Below, piece by piece: positions 1-9,032 of a stretch of DNA of 64,000 nt. The first letter of the stretch is position 1; every line of letters starts with the position of its first letter. Source of the DNA: CAZEAC01 sp964510065 (GTDB lineage Bacteria > Bdellovibrionota_C > UBA2361 > CAIXSY01); the NCBI GenBank assembly GCA_964510065.1, contig CAZEAC010000018.1:5452-69451 (forward strand), given 5' to 3'. The notes under the pieces are model-generated. The model did no database searches and had not been told where the DNA came from. It saw only the letters and a list, made by a program, of their open reading frames with translations. The position numbers and the translations under genes were made by a program.

Positions 1-187
1 ACCCCTGTCGCGGTGGAATTGCCCGGCGAACCGCCAAGACTCCGGTCTTGGTTTCACCGTCACGCAGATCCTGGCCAATAACCGGAACGATTGCCACCAC
101 AACTGGTATCGGGTTCTTGAACTGACCGAAGCTTTGTTTTTTCAGGTCGAGCGGTATCGGGCTTTCTTTCACCATCAACTCATTCAT
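1..187 (-). CDS. NUDIX-like protein, N-terminal part (truncated by window edge)
   Basis: An open frame starts at the ATG ending at 187 and runs off the left edge, giving about 62 residues. The visible N-terminus has a short leader followed by a hydrophobic strand (VVVAIVPVIG) and then a segment ending near VRRAIPPRQG. This resembles the first strands of NUDIX hydrolases before the Nudix box, but the box itself would lie outside the window. The start codon overlaps the stop of the preceding oxygenase gene as ATGA (184-187), implying translational coupling in an SDR - oxygenase - NUDIX operon. The assignment rests on the N-terminal pattern only. Confidence 0.5.
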   Translation of the reverse strand, partial: MNELMVKESPIPLDLKKQSFGQFKNPIPVVVAIVPVIGQDLRDGETKTGVLAVRRAIPPRQG

Positions 188-1212
188 TGTACTGCTCCCA
201 CCTCACTAGTTTTAGGAGAAAACTGAAGCGCAGCCAAAGGACCGCTCCTAAGTCTTGGCTGAGATTTGGCCGCTCCCTCAGGCAACGATGCCCCATCAAC
301 TGACTGCCACGGAAATACTCTCAATGAGGGCTCACTGGATGGATCAAATGCCACTAGGTTGAGCCCTTCGATATCGCGCGGCACCATCGGCCAGCGGTAG
401 TTGAACATCGGGTTGTGAGCGTTGCCCAGGCGATCGAACTGCCGCACTTCAAACGAGAGCCGAATCCAGGTACGCGGAGTTTCTTCTTGAGCTTCGACTC
501 CTCGGTGCACCGTGTACGCATCCATAAGCAGAATCTCGGCGGGCTTTCCTTGCCACGCATGGCGGCTATTACTCTCTGCAACCTGCCGATTCATCTCCCA
601 GTAGAAATTATGCTTCGCTTCATTCAGTTTACTAAAGTCGAAAGGTTGAGGATAGAAAATTGTCGGCAAGCAATCTGACACCGTATACGTGTGATTAATC
701 CGAATTTTTGGATTCCACCGAGCCCCCTGAAAGCCATCAACATGACACGGCGCCTCACGCTGCAGCTGTCCTGGCTTGACAATCCCCTGGTCCACACTCA
801 AATAACAATAATATTCGTCGTAGCATTCAGAATTAACCGCCAACTCATAATCCATGATGCGCTGAATCACCTCACGAAACTGAGCGAGCTCGCGAGGAAT
901 TCGTACATCAGAACCAGGAAACTTAATCGGAAGGTCAAGCACTCGCGGTGCACCCTGCGTAGTGAACGTGAGAAGCTCTTCTGCGCTCAGCCGGCCCAAA
1001 GATACGGGGACTCGTGCGACCTTGAATCTCTCAAGATCCCAGATGCTATTGAGATCGCTTATAATCGGCGACTGGCGTGGAATCTCGGGTACCTTCGCGT
1101 CGGGATTCGGCACGAGGTGCAACCCTTCCTTTGAAAGTTCGGGAAGCGTGAACTTTTTGCCGCGGTACCCGAGTGTTTCTTGCTTTTTAACGCATGTTTC
1201 CTCGAACCACAT
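184..1212 (-). CDS. 2-oxoglutarate/Fe(II)-dependent oxygenase-like protein
   Basis: The product has 342 residues. The facial-triad pattern of Fe(II)/2OG oxygenases is visible: H157-x-D159 (in CHVDGF), a distal H236 (in TVHRG), and an arginine downstream (R247 or R251) that could bind 2-oxoglutarate. No signal peptide is seen, so it is probably cytoplasmic. The ATG at 1212 was chosen because AGGAGA lies just upstream and because a longer frame would run into the SDR gene, which stops 10 bases before. The downstream NUDIX-like gene overlaps by ATGA. The substrate is unknown; the pairing with a dehydrogenase suggests oxidation of a small molecule. Confidence 0.75.
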   Translation of the reverse strand: MWFEETCVKKQETLGYRGKKFTLPELSKEGLHLVPNPDAKVPEIPRQSPIISDLNSIWDLERFKVARVPVSLGRLSAEELLTFTTQGAPRVLDLPIKFPGSDVRIPRELAQFREVIQRIMDYELAVNSECYDEYYCYLSVDQGIVKPGQLQREAPCHVDGFQGARWNPKIRINHTYTVSDCLPTIFYPQPFDFSKLNEAKHNFYWEMNRQVAESNSRHAWQGKPAEILLMDAYTVHRGVEAQEETPRTWIRLSFEVRQFDRLGNAHNPMFNYRWPMVPRDIEGLNLVAFDPSSEPSLRVFPWQSVDGASLPEGAAKSQPRLRSGPLAALQFSPKTSEVGAVQ

Positions 1213-1222
1213 AACTATTCTC

Positions 1223-1954
1223 CTATTTTTTAGACAGTTTCGGTGATTTTTGCGGAACAATTGTGATCTGAGTCGGACAACCAGTACTCGGGAAGCCGAC
1301 CACAAAATTAACGGCGTGCGCGACATCTTCGGGCCGGAGCATTTTTGCGGGATCCAAGGCCAAGTCGTCCTGATGCATGGCCGTATTCACATACCCCGGG
1401 GCGATTTCGCACACCTTTATTCCAAGCTCGCGCAGATCCTCAAAGAGCGACGCACTAAATCCGGCAAGGCCGTGTTTTGTTGCGGCATACATCGTCCCGC
1501 CAGCATACCCACGATGCGCGGCTGTCGATGAGATGTTGATGATTGCCGCCTGCTCGCTCTTTTCAAGATAGGGAATCGCGCACTTGGTAAGCACGAAGAC
1601 TGAACGTAGATTAATGTCGAAGCTGCTTTCCCACTCCTCTACCCTCGCCTGCCGAATGTCCTTCTCTATCCAAACACCGGCGTTGTTTATTAACACCGTA
1701 ATTCCTCCCAGCTCATCCGCCACTTGGCGAACCAGTTCTGGGATCTGCTCAGTTCTTCGAAGATCTAGTGGAAAAATTCTGGCTTCAACGCCGCAATCTC
1801 GGCACTCGCTCGCAACTTTTTCGAGTTCTGCGCGTGTTCGGCCGATCAGCCCGACCGAAAATCGCGCTTTCGCCAGATTGAGCGCCACAGCTCGCCCTAT
1901 CCCACGGCCTGAACCGCTTATGAGTGCTACTTTACTTCTAATTGCTTGCTCCAC
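1223..1954 (-). CDS. Short-chain dehydrogenase/reductase (SDR)
   Basis: The product has 243 residues, the usual length for a classical SDR. Visible are the nucleotide-binding loop GSGRGIG (residues 14-20), the NNAG motif (90-93), the catalytic serine (S142/S143), and Y156-x-x-x-K160 (in YAATK). R39 after the second strand suggests NADP(H) preference, as in other SDRs with a basic residue there. The GTG at 1954 was chosen: it sits just before the first strand and follows GGAGAGG, whereas the 96 extra codons upstream look non-coding. It leads the operon with the oxygenase and NUDIX genes. The substrate cannot be read from the sequence. Confidence 0.85.
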   Translation of the reverse strand: MEQAIRSKVALISGSGRGIGRAVALNLAKARFSVGLIGRTRAELEKVASECRDCGVEARIFPLDLRRTEQIPELVRQVADELGGITVLINNAGVWIEKDIRQARVEEWESSFDINLRSVFVLTKCAIPYLEKSEQAAIINISSTAAHRGYAGGTMYAATKHGLAGFSASLFEDLRELGIKVCEIAPGYVNTAMHQDDLALDPAKMLRPEDVAHAVNFVVGFPSTGCPTQITIVPQKSPKLSKK

Positions 1955-2267
1955 GTACCTCTCCAGTACGGGACAGTATAACGCGCAGCGAATTTTACAG
2001 AAGCAATCGCTCCTTGGAATCGATCCAGAAATGAAGTCAGAATGGTAACTGCTCGCTCCATTAACCGAGGTGAGTACAGAGTAGCAGTAAGTCGAGCATT
2101 TCCGCGAAAAAAGCCGCGCATTTTTCTTGTCTGCCCCTGAGCGGGGCAGCGAATTTTGCGAGCAGTTAGTTGTTGTCACCCCCGATTTCCTCCGGAAATC
2201 GGCCCCTGAGGGGCTTGAGAGATGAATTCCGGTGATATGCACACGTTGTAGGGGGACGAGTAGCTAC
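1955..2267. terminator. Intergenic region with three hairpins, terminator-like
   Basis: No gene is seen in this 313-base gap. It holds three compact hairpins: 2131-2149 (7-base stem CTGCCCC/GGGGCAG), 2182-2202 (9-base stem CCGATTTCC/GGAAATCGG, 3-base loop) and 2202-2214 (5-base stem GCCCC/GGGGC). The last two abut. They lie after the ORFan that ends at 2268 and before the SDR start at 1954. A clear T-tract is missing, so they may be a factor-dependent or attenuating structure rather than a classical intrinsic terminator. The SDR promoter must also lie here if the operon starts at that gene. Confidence 0.4.
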
Positions 2268-3836
2268 TCAGAATGTATTTTCTTCGGGTGTTAAAAAGTA
2301 GAGCCCACCGACTCTCTGCAAGAAGTCAACATATTGACGCGATGCGATTATCGAATCACTCACCAGAGCGCGCGATGCAGGATCTTCTAGCAGCGTAAAC
2401 CAGGCTCCACGAAATGCTTCTAGTAATGCCTGGGCGCACGCACGCGGAAGCTTTGAACTTATAAAGAGCACGTTGTCGCTGACACGGGGCAGCTTGTCGC
2501 TATTTTTATGCAGCTCGCTGGAAATACACTTAGAAAGAATTTGCCCGAGAGGGAATCCTAAAACCGCCGCGCCATCGCCACTCCTTAACCGATCGACGGC
2601 CTCGACGAGTGACGCCCCTACAAGCTTACTTCTTTTAAGAAGGGCTCGATCTGATTCGCGAATCTTTTCAAAATACCTGCGTGGATAGCCGTGAGATTCT
2701 CGCGCAACAAACACCCTCGAGACTGCATTATTCGCCTCTTTGGGAAGCAGCAGATCAAAACGGGTCTTCGGCAGCAGCGCTGCAGCAATAAATGGTGCGC
2801 GTCTATTTTTTAAGATTAGCTTCAGAGCGGCTCCCCAAGATAAAATTAGCACTTGAGGAACCCCTGGCCGATCAAGCTGTTCCAAAATGGCGGAGGTACT
2901 TGGAAAGTTCCAGTCTAGCGTAAGTGGAAATTTCCAGGCGCTTGCCACAAGCGTCACAATACTAAGCGCACCAAAGGCAAAGGGCGCGCAGCATACGGAG
3001 ATCTCTCCCTTTATTCGCTTTCGCATCCCTGCAGGCGAGCCTATCCGATAACGTCGCGCCGCCGGTTCGACTCGCGCCTGAAGCTCCGTCGCACACCGCT
3101 CCATTTTTTTGGCAAGAGTGTCGCCAAGAAGCACTCGCATTTCGGCGAGCGAGCGCTCAACACCGAGCTGCTCCATAAGCGAACTCTCACTGAGCGCATC
3201 AACAATTTCGCGTTGCAGCACATTGCGAAACCATGTGCTTTGGGACCAATGCTTTGCATCTCTCGCTGCGGGCGAATGTTCGAACTGCTGAAAGGATCCG
3301 GCTTTTCTATTAGATTTCGAAAACTGGCACGAGATCTCCCGTTCTAAGAGCACAAACAGGCTAGTCAGATCTTTTTTATCGAGAAGCTCTTTTGACTCGA
3401 GAAATATCCTCAGCTCCCGCGCGCCAAGCACATTCGCCGAAAGAGAGATTCTAACCGGTCCAGGGCGTTTTCTCTCAGTATTCTCCCTTCGGAAAACTCG
3501 CAATGCTTGCGAGCGGCCGGTACTGTCGCGGCCAAAAAGATCGCTAATCCATTGCGTCGGCTTACTTATAGCAAAATCCAAAGAGGCAGCCGCTGAATTG
3601 GCTTCGCCTGACAGAACATAGCTCTTTCTTTTATTGTCAGCGATTCCCAGCCTCGCACCGACCACGAGAAGCGCAAACGCCTTTACCGCGCTGCTCCACT
3701 GAAAGTTACCACTTTGATCATTGGCAAAGGGCAGCTTTCCGCGCCGACATAAACGCGGGTGTCCTGTCGCGCCGGCGAATTCCATTTCACCAAGTTCAAT
3801 CGATGTGCCCTTTTGAAAGAAAAGCGAGAGATTCAT
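2268..3836 (-). CDS. Unknown 522-residue protein coupled to methylmalonyl-CoA mutase
   Basis: I do not recognise this protein. It is 522 residues, basic and serine-rich. One hydrophobic stretch lies at about residues 292-313 (ISVCCAPFAFGALSIVTLVA), possibly a membrane segment or buried helix. The C-terminal half (about 360-500) has alternating strands and helices. The start codon lies only 2 bases past the mutase stop codon, so the two are almost certainly co-transcribed. That position is often taken by the mutase small subunit or a MeaB/ArgK GTPase, but no P-loop GTPase motif or B12-binding DxHxxG motif is visible. Its role is open; a partner or chaperone of the mutase is a guess. Confidence 0.7.
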   Translation of the reverse strand: MNLSLFFQKGTSIELGEMEFAGATGHPRLCRRGKLPFANDQSGNFQWSSAVKAFALLVVGARLGIADNKRKSYVLSGEANSAAASLDFAISKPTQWISDLFGRDSTGRSQALRVFRRENTERKRPGPVRISLSANVLGARELRIFLESKELLDKKDLTSLFVLLEREISCQFSKSNRKAGSFQQFEHSPAARDAKHWSQSTWFRNVLQREIVDALSESSLMEQLGVERSLAEMRVLLGDTLAKKMERCATELQARVEPAARRYRIGSPAGMRKRIKGEISVCCAPFAFGALSIVTLVASAWKFPLTLDWNFPSTSAILEQLDRPGVPQVLILSWGAALKLILKNRRAPFIAAALLPKTRFDLLLPKEANNAVSRVFVARESHGYPRRYFEKIRESDRALLKRSKLVGASLVEAVDRLRSGDGAAVLGFPLGQILSKCISSELHKNSDKLPRVSDNVLFISSKLPRACAQALLEAFRGAWFTLLEDPASRALVSDSIIASRQYVDFLQRVGGLYFLTPEENTF

Positions 3837-3838
3837 TG

Positions 3839-5452
3839 TTACGGCCGAAATTCGCCAAAAACTACCCGCAACCGATCCGCAATCTCACCTAGTGTTGCCC
3901 GCACTCGCGCCGCCTGGATGATATAGGGCATAAGATTTGTCGATTGCCCAGCAGCCCGCTCGAGCTGGCTGAGCGCTTCGTCGACTTTTGTCTTCTCGCG
4001 TTGCTGTCGAAGCGATGCAACTCTTAAGCAAGCCTCGCGTTCGGTCTGAGAATTAAGCACAAGCGCTTCCTTTACTTGCTCTGCGTTGTCGGAAAACCGA
4101 TTGACCCCGACGATTATTCTCTCCTGCCGCTCTATACGTTTCTGGAAATCATATGCCGACGATTCGATATCGTGCTGCGGCACTCCTGCTTCAATTGCGC
4201 GCACCATCCCACCGAGCTTCTCGATTCTCGTAATTTTTTTCTCCGCCTCAACTTCGATAGAATCAGTGAGCGATTCTACGAGGTACGAGCCGCCAAGCGG
4301 ATCGGCTATCTCGGCAATGCCGCTTTCATACGCGATAATCTGCTGGGTACGAAGCGCCAGCTCGGCGCTTTCTTCCGTGGGAAGGCCCAAAGCCTCGTCA
4401 AACGAATTGGTGTGGAGCGACTGCGTCCCGCCCATAACTGCAGCCATCGCTTCAATGGCCGTGCGTACCACGTTATTGAGCGGCTGTTGCGCGGTGAGCG
4501 AACTCCCCGCTGTCTGTGTATGGAAACGGAGCATCATCGATCGGGGATTCTTTGCCCTAAACCGGTGCTTCATAATCTTTGCCCAGAGTCTCCGCGCTGC
4601 CCGGAATTTCGCCACTTCTTCAAAAAAATCAATATGACAGTTAAAGAAAAAAGCGATTCGCGGCGCAACGTCGTCAACTTTAAGTCCACGCGCACGCGCG
4701 GCTTCCAAATAGGTTATGGCGTTAGCGAGAGTAAAGGCTACTTCATCGATCGCGGTGCTGCCCGCCTCGCGAATGTGATAGCCAGACACACTAATAGTAT
4801 TCCAATTTGGTACCTGCGCTCCACAAAACTCACACAGATCGGTAATCAGGCGCAGTGCCGGGTCCGGCGGGAAAATATACGTTCCACGCGCGATATACTC
4901 TTTAAGGATATCATTCTGCACGGTGCCATTGAGCTTGTCCCAAGCAACGCCGCGTTCTTCTGCGACCACTAACACAAAGGCCAGCAAAATCGAGGCTGTC
5001 GCATTGATCGTCATCGAAATCGAAACTTGATCGAGTGGAATTTCTCGAAGGAGAAGATGCGCTTCCTCGACCGAAGATATTGAAACACCGACCCGGCCCA
5101 CCTCTCCTTTTGAAAGCTGATGATCGCAATCACGCCCCATTTGTGTCGGAAGATCGAAGGCAATACTCAGACCGGTAGTCCCCCTTGCAAGCAGAAAACG
5201 GAAGCGGGAATTTGCTTCTTCGGCCGTACCAAAGCCGGCGTATTGGCGCATTGTCCAAAGCTTGCCTCGATACATTGACGGATGTATTCCGCGCGTAAAC
5301 GGAAATTTTCCGGGGACTTCGTTGACGCGCTTGGCGCTACCACGTTCCGCGGAATAGTGCGGAGCAAGCTTAGTTCCCGATAGCGTAAACCGAGCATCTT
5401 CAGTGGCGCGGTTCTCTTTTCCTCTTTTCCTTAGATTTCGTTTGAGTTTCAT
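3839..5452 (-). CDS. mcmA: Methylmalonyl-CoA mutase, large (catalytic) subunit without B12 domain
   Basis: The product should catalyse adenosylcobalamin-dependent isomerisation of methylmalonyl-CoA and succinyl-CoA. The 537-residue chain matches the TIM-barrel part of the family: FPFTRGIHPSMYRG (50-63), WTMRQYAGFGTAEE (66-79) and SGYHIREAGS (223-232, active-site H226). Y71 and R201 appear to align with the Tyr/Arg pair that separates methylmalonyl-CoA from isobutyryl-CoA mutases; this alignment is from memory. The C-terminal cobalamin domain with DxHxxG is absent, so a separate small subunit is expected elsewhere. The carboxylase operon at 9.0-11.2 kb could supply the substrate from propionyl-CoA. 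Confidence 0.92.
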   Translation of the reverse strand: MKLKRNLRKRGKENRATEDARFTLSGTKLAPHYSAERGSAKRVNEVPGKFPFTRGIHPSMYRGKLWTMRQYAGFGTAEEANSRFRFLLARGTTGLSIAFDLPTQMGRDCDHQLSKGEVGRVGVSISSVEEAHLLLREIPLDQVSISMTINATASILLAFVLVVAEERGVAWDKLNGTVQNDILKEYIARGTYIFPPDPALRLITDLCEFCGAQVPNWNTISVSGYHIREAGSTAIDEVAFTLANAITYLEAARARGLKVDDVAPRIAFFFNCHIDFFEEVAKFRAARRLWAKIMKHRFRAKNPRSMMLRFHTQTAGSSLTAQQPLNNVVRTAIEAMAAVMGGTQSLHTNSFDEALGLPTEESAELALRTQQIIAYESGIAEIADPLGGSYLVESLTDSIEVEAEKKITRIEKLGGMVRAIEAGVPQHDIESSAYDFQKRIERQERIIVGVNRFSDNAEQVKEALVLNSQTEREACLRVASLRQQREKTKVDEALSQLERAAGQSTNLMPYIIQAARVRATLGEIADRLRVVFGEFRP

Positions 5453-5616
5453 TAGGGGAAAATTAGCACGGTGCGACCCCCTTCACCATGTCCCATAAAG
5501 CGCATCCCGCTGCTTCAATAGGCTCTGCAAATGAGCAAAATATCGATTCTAGAACAATCCAAATTCGTTTCCTTACGACCGCCACTCACAATAGCTTAAG
5601 ATCTCAGGAGGTAGTT

Positions 5617-6972
5617 ATGTTACGCGCTGACCTCGTTCGAGGCCGGCTGAGAAAAGGTGTGTATGGACTGCTCGCCGCAGCCTGCTTCTCGCCCGCTCTA
5701 ATAAAGGACACTTTAAACGCCGCTCAAATTCCCGAGATCCCCGCCCCCATTCCAGTGACTCTAAGGGCCACCAACGTGGATTCAACACTTGTGCGGGTAA
5801 ATTTTCCCGATTTTCGTAGAGCGGCACCTGCCCCAAAAAATCCGGTCGCCGCTCCGCTTCTTGCGGCACAGGCACCAACCCTCAGTACCACCGAAAGCTC
5901 GTTCAGCAAACTGCTTGACCGAATTGGGGGAAAGCTCACTGAAGTGCGGGAAAGGCTCTATGATATTGCGGGACAAAGTGTTGTCGACCTCACCATCGCC
6001 GGAATTACCGTCTGGGCGCTCGCGCGCGCGGCGATTAGAATCCATCTCTCCGCATATCGCCGTTTTTTCCCCGATCAAATTAGCGTGTACCTGATCGAGC
6101 CAATGATCGGAAGCCATGGTGGCATCCGCGCCAGTACCCGGACAATTTCGCGCTTAGAGCTCGATGAGGTATATAAGAACGATCCGAAAGCGCTCAGACT
6201 TGTGCGTCGCGCGCAAAGATCTGCCGCGCGGCATCCCGAACTGCCAATTCTCTTCTTTCCAAGGGGTAGCAGCGCCGAGGTATTCACCAATCTCAACAAA
6301 CATATGTCGAGTTTGATTTGCGGCACCGATAGCGCGCTCGTGTCGATGAACAACGCCACGAAAAGGTTGGCTAGCCTTGCTTCCAACGGTTCAATACGTC
6401 CAGGTATTGAGCGCCAGGTTCCAATGCAGCGGGTATTTTTGCTGTATACCTTTGAACGTTACGACGCTGTTCGGACTCGCGTCGTATGGCTTCCCGCTGA
6501 TGACGTGATAAGCCTTCTCGGCGACTTGCCGAGCTGGACTGAGGCGTGCAATCGAATCAAAGACGAGAAAACTCGTAGCGCAACGAGACGCCGGCTTACT
6601 CGGCATATTGAGATTGCGACCTCGATTGTGCTCCGCCGCCCCGATCTGGTCGAAGGCTATTGTCGAAATCATCCTGAATTGTGGGAGAAAGTCCAGAAGA
6701 CCGCCCAAGATATGAAAAAGCTGCTCATCCTATTTCCAGAGCAATCACTGGAGTACTTGGAGGCATACATTGATCCGACTCGCCCGCGCCCTAATCCGAA
6801 GCTCACCGCGAAAGAAGAGCAGTGGCTCTCGAGAATTTGGTATGGCCAAGACACCCCGCCGACTGACGACGAAAAGGGGCGAGAGTGGCTTTCTTTTATC
6901 GAGATACCTTCGACACGAGGAGATTTTGAACTCGCGGCTATGCCGGTATGCCCACCAAAACAAGCGGCATAG
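5617..6972 (+). CDS. Unknown exported or membrane-attached protein
   Basis: The product has 451 residues. The frame is open upstream to 5488, but the ATG at 5617 has a near-perfect AGGAGGT six bases away and begins a signal-like stretch (about residues 12-30, GVYGLLAAACFSPALI), so it is preferred. A proline-rich linker follows, then a hydrophobic patch around residues 120-140 (VVDLTIAGITVWALARAA). The rest is rich in Arg and Lys and predicted helical. No known catalytic motif was found. It is transcribed divergently from the mutase gene. Function unknown. Confidence 0.65.
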   Translation: MLRADLVRGRLRKGVYGLLAAACFSPALIKDTLNAAQIPEIPAPIPVTLRATNVDSTLVRVNFPDFRRAAPAPKNPVAAPLLAAQAPTLSTTESSFSKLLDRIGGKLTEVRERLYDIAGQSVVDLTIAGITVWALARAAIRIHLSAYRRFFPDQISVYLIEPMIGSHGGIRASTRTISRLELDEVYKNDPKALRLVRRAQRSAARHPELPILFFPRGSSAEVFTNLNKHMSSLICGTDSALVSMNNATKRLASLASNGSIRPGIERQVPMQRVFLLYTFERYDAVRTRVVWLPADDVISLLGDLPSWTEACNRIKDEKTRSATRRRLTRHIEIATSIVLRRPDLVEGYCRNHPELWEKVQKTAQDMKKLLILFPEQSLEYLEAYIDPTRPRPNPKLTAKEEQWLSRIWYGQDTPPTDDEKGREWLSFIEIPSTRGDFELAAMPVCPPKQAA

Positions 6973-7034
6973 CGGCTCTTGCGCAGCTCAATCACCGGTA
7001 GCCCTGCTCGAGTTTTTTGGCTAGCATACGCACA

Positions 7035-7715
7035 ATGGATCAAGATCAAATCTGGGATCACTATCAAAATGTTGCGACAACGACTTTTACCGAAAGTTAC
7101 GGGCGCAATGCCTTTCTTGCGAAAAAGCTGCGGCGCGGGATTAGGGTACTGAATATTGGCGTCGGCGTCTTGATTTTAGAAAGGCTCGCGCAGGCTAGAG
7201 AAGTTGAGATGTATGCCCTCGACCCTTCAGCTGCTTCAATTGAAAAAGCCACGTTAGATCTCGGGCTTGGAGAGCGGGCCAAAGTCGGACATTCTCAAGC
7301 AATTCCGTTCCAAGACTCTTTTTTCGACGTGGTGATAATGTCAGAGGTCTTGGAACATCTCGGCACAGCACATCTCAGCGCCAGTATTAATGAAATTTGG
7401 AGAGTATTAAAGCCCGGTGGCTCGTTTATTGGCACTGTGCCTTTTGACGAGGACCTTGAGGCAAGCAACGTCGCATGTCCGCATTGTCACAAAACATTTC
7501 ATCGCTGGGGCCATCAACAACGCTTTACCACTGAGTCTTTGGCCACGCTATTGAAGACCCGTTTCCCAAATCCACGCTGCCAGCGCAAGAAGTTTATTAC
7601 CTGGCGCGCGCGCAGCGGCTTGGCAAAGGTCGTTGCCGTTGCCAAGCTCATCGCGCATCGCTTCGGCGCGCGCATTCCCGACGAAAGCATCTATTTTGAG
7701 GCAACAAAACTGTAA
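7035..7715 (+). CDS. Class I SAM-dependent methyltransferase
   Basis: The product has 226 residues. It shows a degenerate motif I (VLNIGVGVLILERL), an acidic end of strand 2 (YALDPS), motif IV (FDVVIMSEVLEHL) and the post-motif WRVLKPGGSF, as in Methyltransf_11-type enzymes. A CPHCHKTFHRWGH segment follows, resembling a small metal-binding knuckle. The ATG at 7035 is used; an in-frame TTG at 7017 is an alternative. The gene lies 62 bases after the exported ORFan and before a Ser/Thr kinase. The substrate is unknown. Confidence 0.82.
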   Translation: MDQDQIWDHYQNVATTTFTESYGRNAFLAKKLRRGIRVLNIGVGVLILERLAQAREVEMYALDPSAASIEKATLDLGLGERAKVGHSQAIPFQDSFFDVVIMSEVLEHLGTAHLSASINEIWRVLKPGGSFIGTVPFDEDLEASNVACPHCHKTFHRWGHQQRFTTESLATLLKTRFPNPRCQRKKFITWRARSGLAKVVAVAKLIAHRFGARIPDESIYFEATKL

Positions 7716-7793
7716 TTCTTACTGGTTTTCTGAAGCCCTTTTAACCTCGACGCAGGCCTTGAGATATTTGCCTATTATTCCGATGGTACAATC

Positions 7794-8951
7794 ATGGGGT
7801 TTCTGTTCAAAACCGGTGAGCTACTTAATGACCGCTACAAAGTCGAGCGCATTTTAGGGTGTGGCGGCTCGGGCGCTGTATACCTGTGCCAAGACATACT
7901 CATTGGTTCATCGAAGGTCGCGGTCAAAGCATTCCACCCTTCAGTAATGGATGACCCTGCCTCACGTACCCGAATTCAACGTGAGCTTCTGGCCTCGGCA
8001 AGTATCGAGCATCACAACATTACCCGCACGCACGAAGCCTTTTGGCAAGGCGATGTGTTCGCCTTCGCCATGGACTATGCTCCTGGCGATACTCTACACG
8101 GCATGCTCCTGAAGCGCGGACCAATTGCTACTTCAGAGGCGACCTGGATACTTTGTCAGATCTGTAACGGCCTACAGGCAATTCACGCTAGAGGTCTGGT
8201 GCACCGCGACATCACTTCGAACAATATTATTGTCAGTCCGCAGGGAAATATAAAAATAACAGATCTCGGACTGGTGCGAGATCCGATCAATTTTCAGCAG
8301 GGGCACGCCGAGTCGGTCGCCAAAGTTTCGCCTTTTGCGCGAACCCGCGCCACGCTCGACGGACAAATGGCCGGAACGCCGCTCTATCTTTCGCCGGAAT
8401 ATGTGCGCGACGGCAGATGCGACGCGTTAACGGATATTTACGGTGTGGGGATTATCGGGTACGAACTTCTAACTGGTACTGCTCCATTTCATGACTTAGA
8501 GCTCGCCGAGCTTTTCCACGCGAAGACTTCGCGCAGCGCACCTTCACTTGAGACTCTTTGTCCAACTCTACCAACGCTTCTTGTTAGAGCAATTGACCGA
8601 GCGGTCGCGCTCAACCCCGAAGATCGATTTCAGAGCGTCAAAGAGATGCATGACGCGCTTTCACCACTTCTTGAATCGGCGCTACCGTCCGGTGTTTACC
8701 GGCGCCGAATCGCCAGCGCCCCGGAGAAACCTACGCCGACGCATCCGGTCACAATTAATCACACTAATGTTGTTGCTATTAGCTTGACCGCCGTTTTGCT
8801 TGCGCTCGCTGCAATCACCACTTTAAAATCAGGTCCACTTGGAGTTTTACGAGATGCCGCGTTAAGCGTTCGCTATCGGATCGAGCGACTATTCGCGAAA
8901 AAGCCCGAACCGAATCGTAAGTATGATCACTATTCGGATTATACAAAATAG
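7794..8951 (+). CDS. Membrane-anchored Ser/Thr protein kinase (Hanks type)
   Basis: The product has 385 residues. Kinase subdomains are clear: glycine loop GCGGSGAVY (22-30), VAVK with K45, HRDITSNN (137-144), metal-binding DLG (157-159), and GTPLYLSPEY (194-203) in the P+1 region. The lysine that usually follows the catalytic Asp by two residues is Thr141, a variation also met in other bacterial kinases. A single transmembrane helix lies at about 326-344, followed by a short basic tail of about 40 residues and no sensor domain. The kinase domain is thus N-terminal and cytoplasmic. Its ligand and substrates are unknown. Confidence 0.9.
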   Translation: MGFLFKTGELLNDRYKVERILGCGGSGAVYLCQDILIGSSKVAVKAFHPSVMDDPASRTRIQRELLASASIEHHNITRTHEAFWQGDVFAFAMDYAPGDTLHGMLLKRGPIATSEATWILCQICNGLQAIHARGLVHRDITSNNIIVSPQGNIKITDLGLVRDPINFQQGHAESVAKVSPFARTRATLDGQMAGTPLYLSPEYVRDGRCDALTDIYGVGIIGYELLTGTAPFHDLELAELFHAKTSRSAPSLETLCPTLPTLLVRAIDRAVALNPEDRFQSVKEMHDALSPLLESALPSGVYRRRIASAPEKPTPTHPVTINHTNVVAISLTAVLLALAAITTLKSGPLGVLRDAALSVRYRIERLFAKKPEPNRKYDHYSDYTK

Positions 8952-9032
8952 CCTGCTTTACTCTAAAGCCCCTTCGCGTCTGGGCTAATTATCAATTGCG
9001 ACACTCACTCTTGCTAGGTAATACTAGCTCTC

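Noticed and set aside
184..1326. 380-codon reading of the oxygenase gene
   Set aside because: The first 38 codons overlap the SDR gene; the ATG at 1212 has a clear AGGAGA site.
1223..2242. Full 339-codon reading of the SDR gene
   Set aside because: The first 96 codons cross hairpins and give a composition unlike protein; the GTG at 1954 sits at the normal SDR start.
4076..4972. Long plus-strand open frame (298 codons) opposite the methylmalonyl-CoA mutase gene
   Set aside because: It is fully antisense to a strongly conserved gene and its product has no motif or ribosome site; an antisense shadow.
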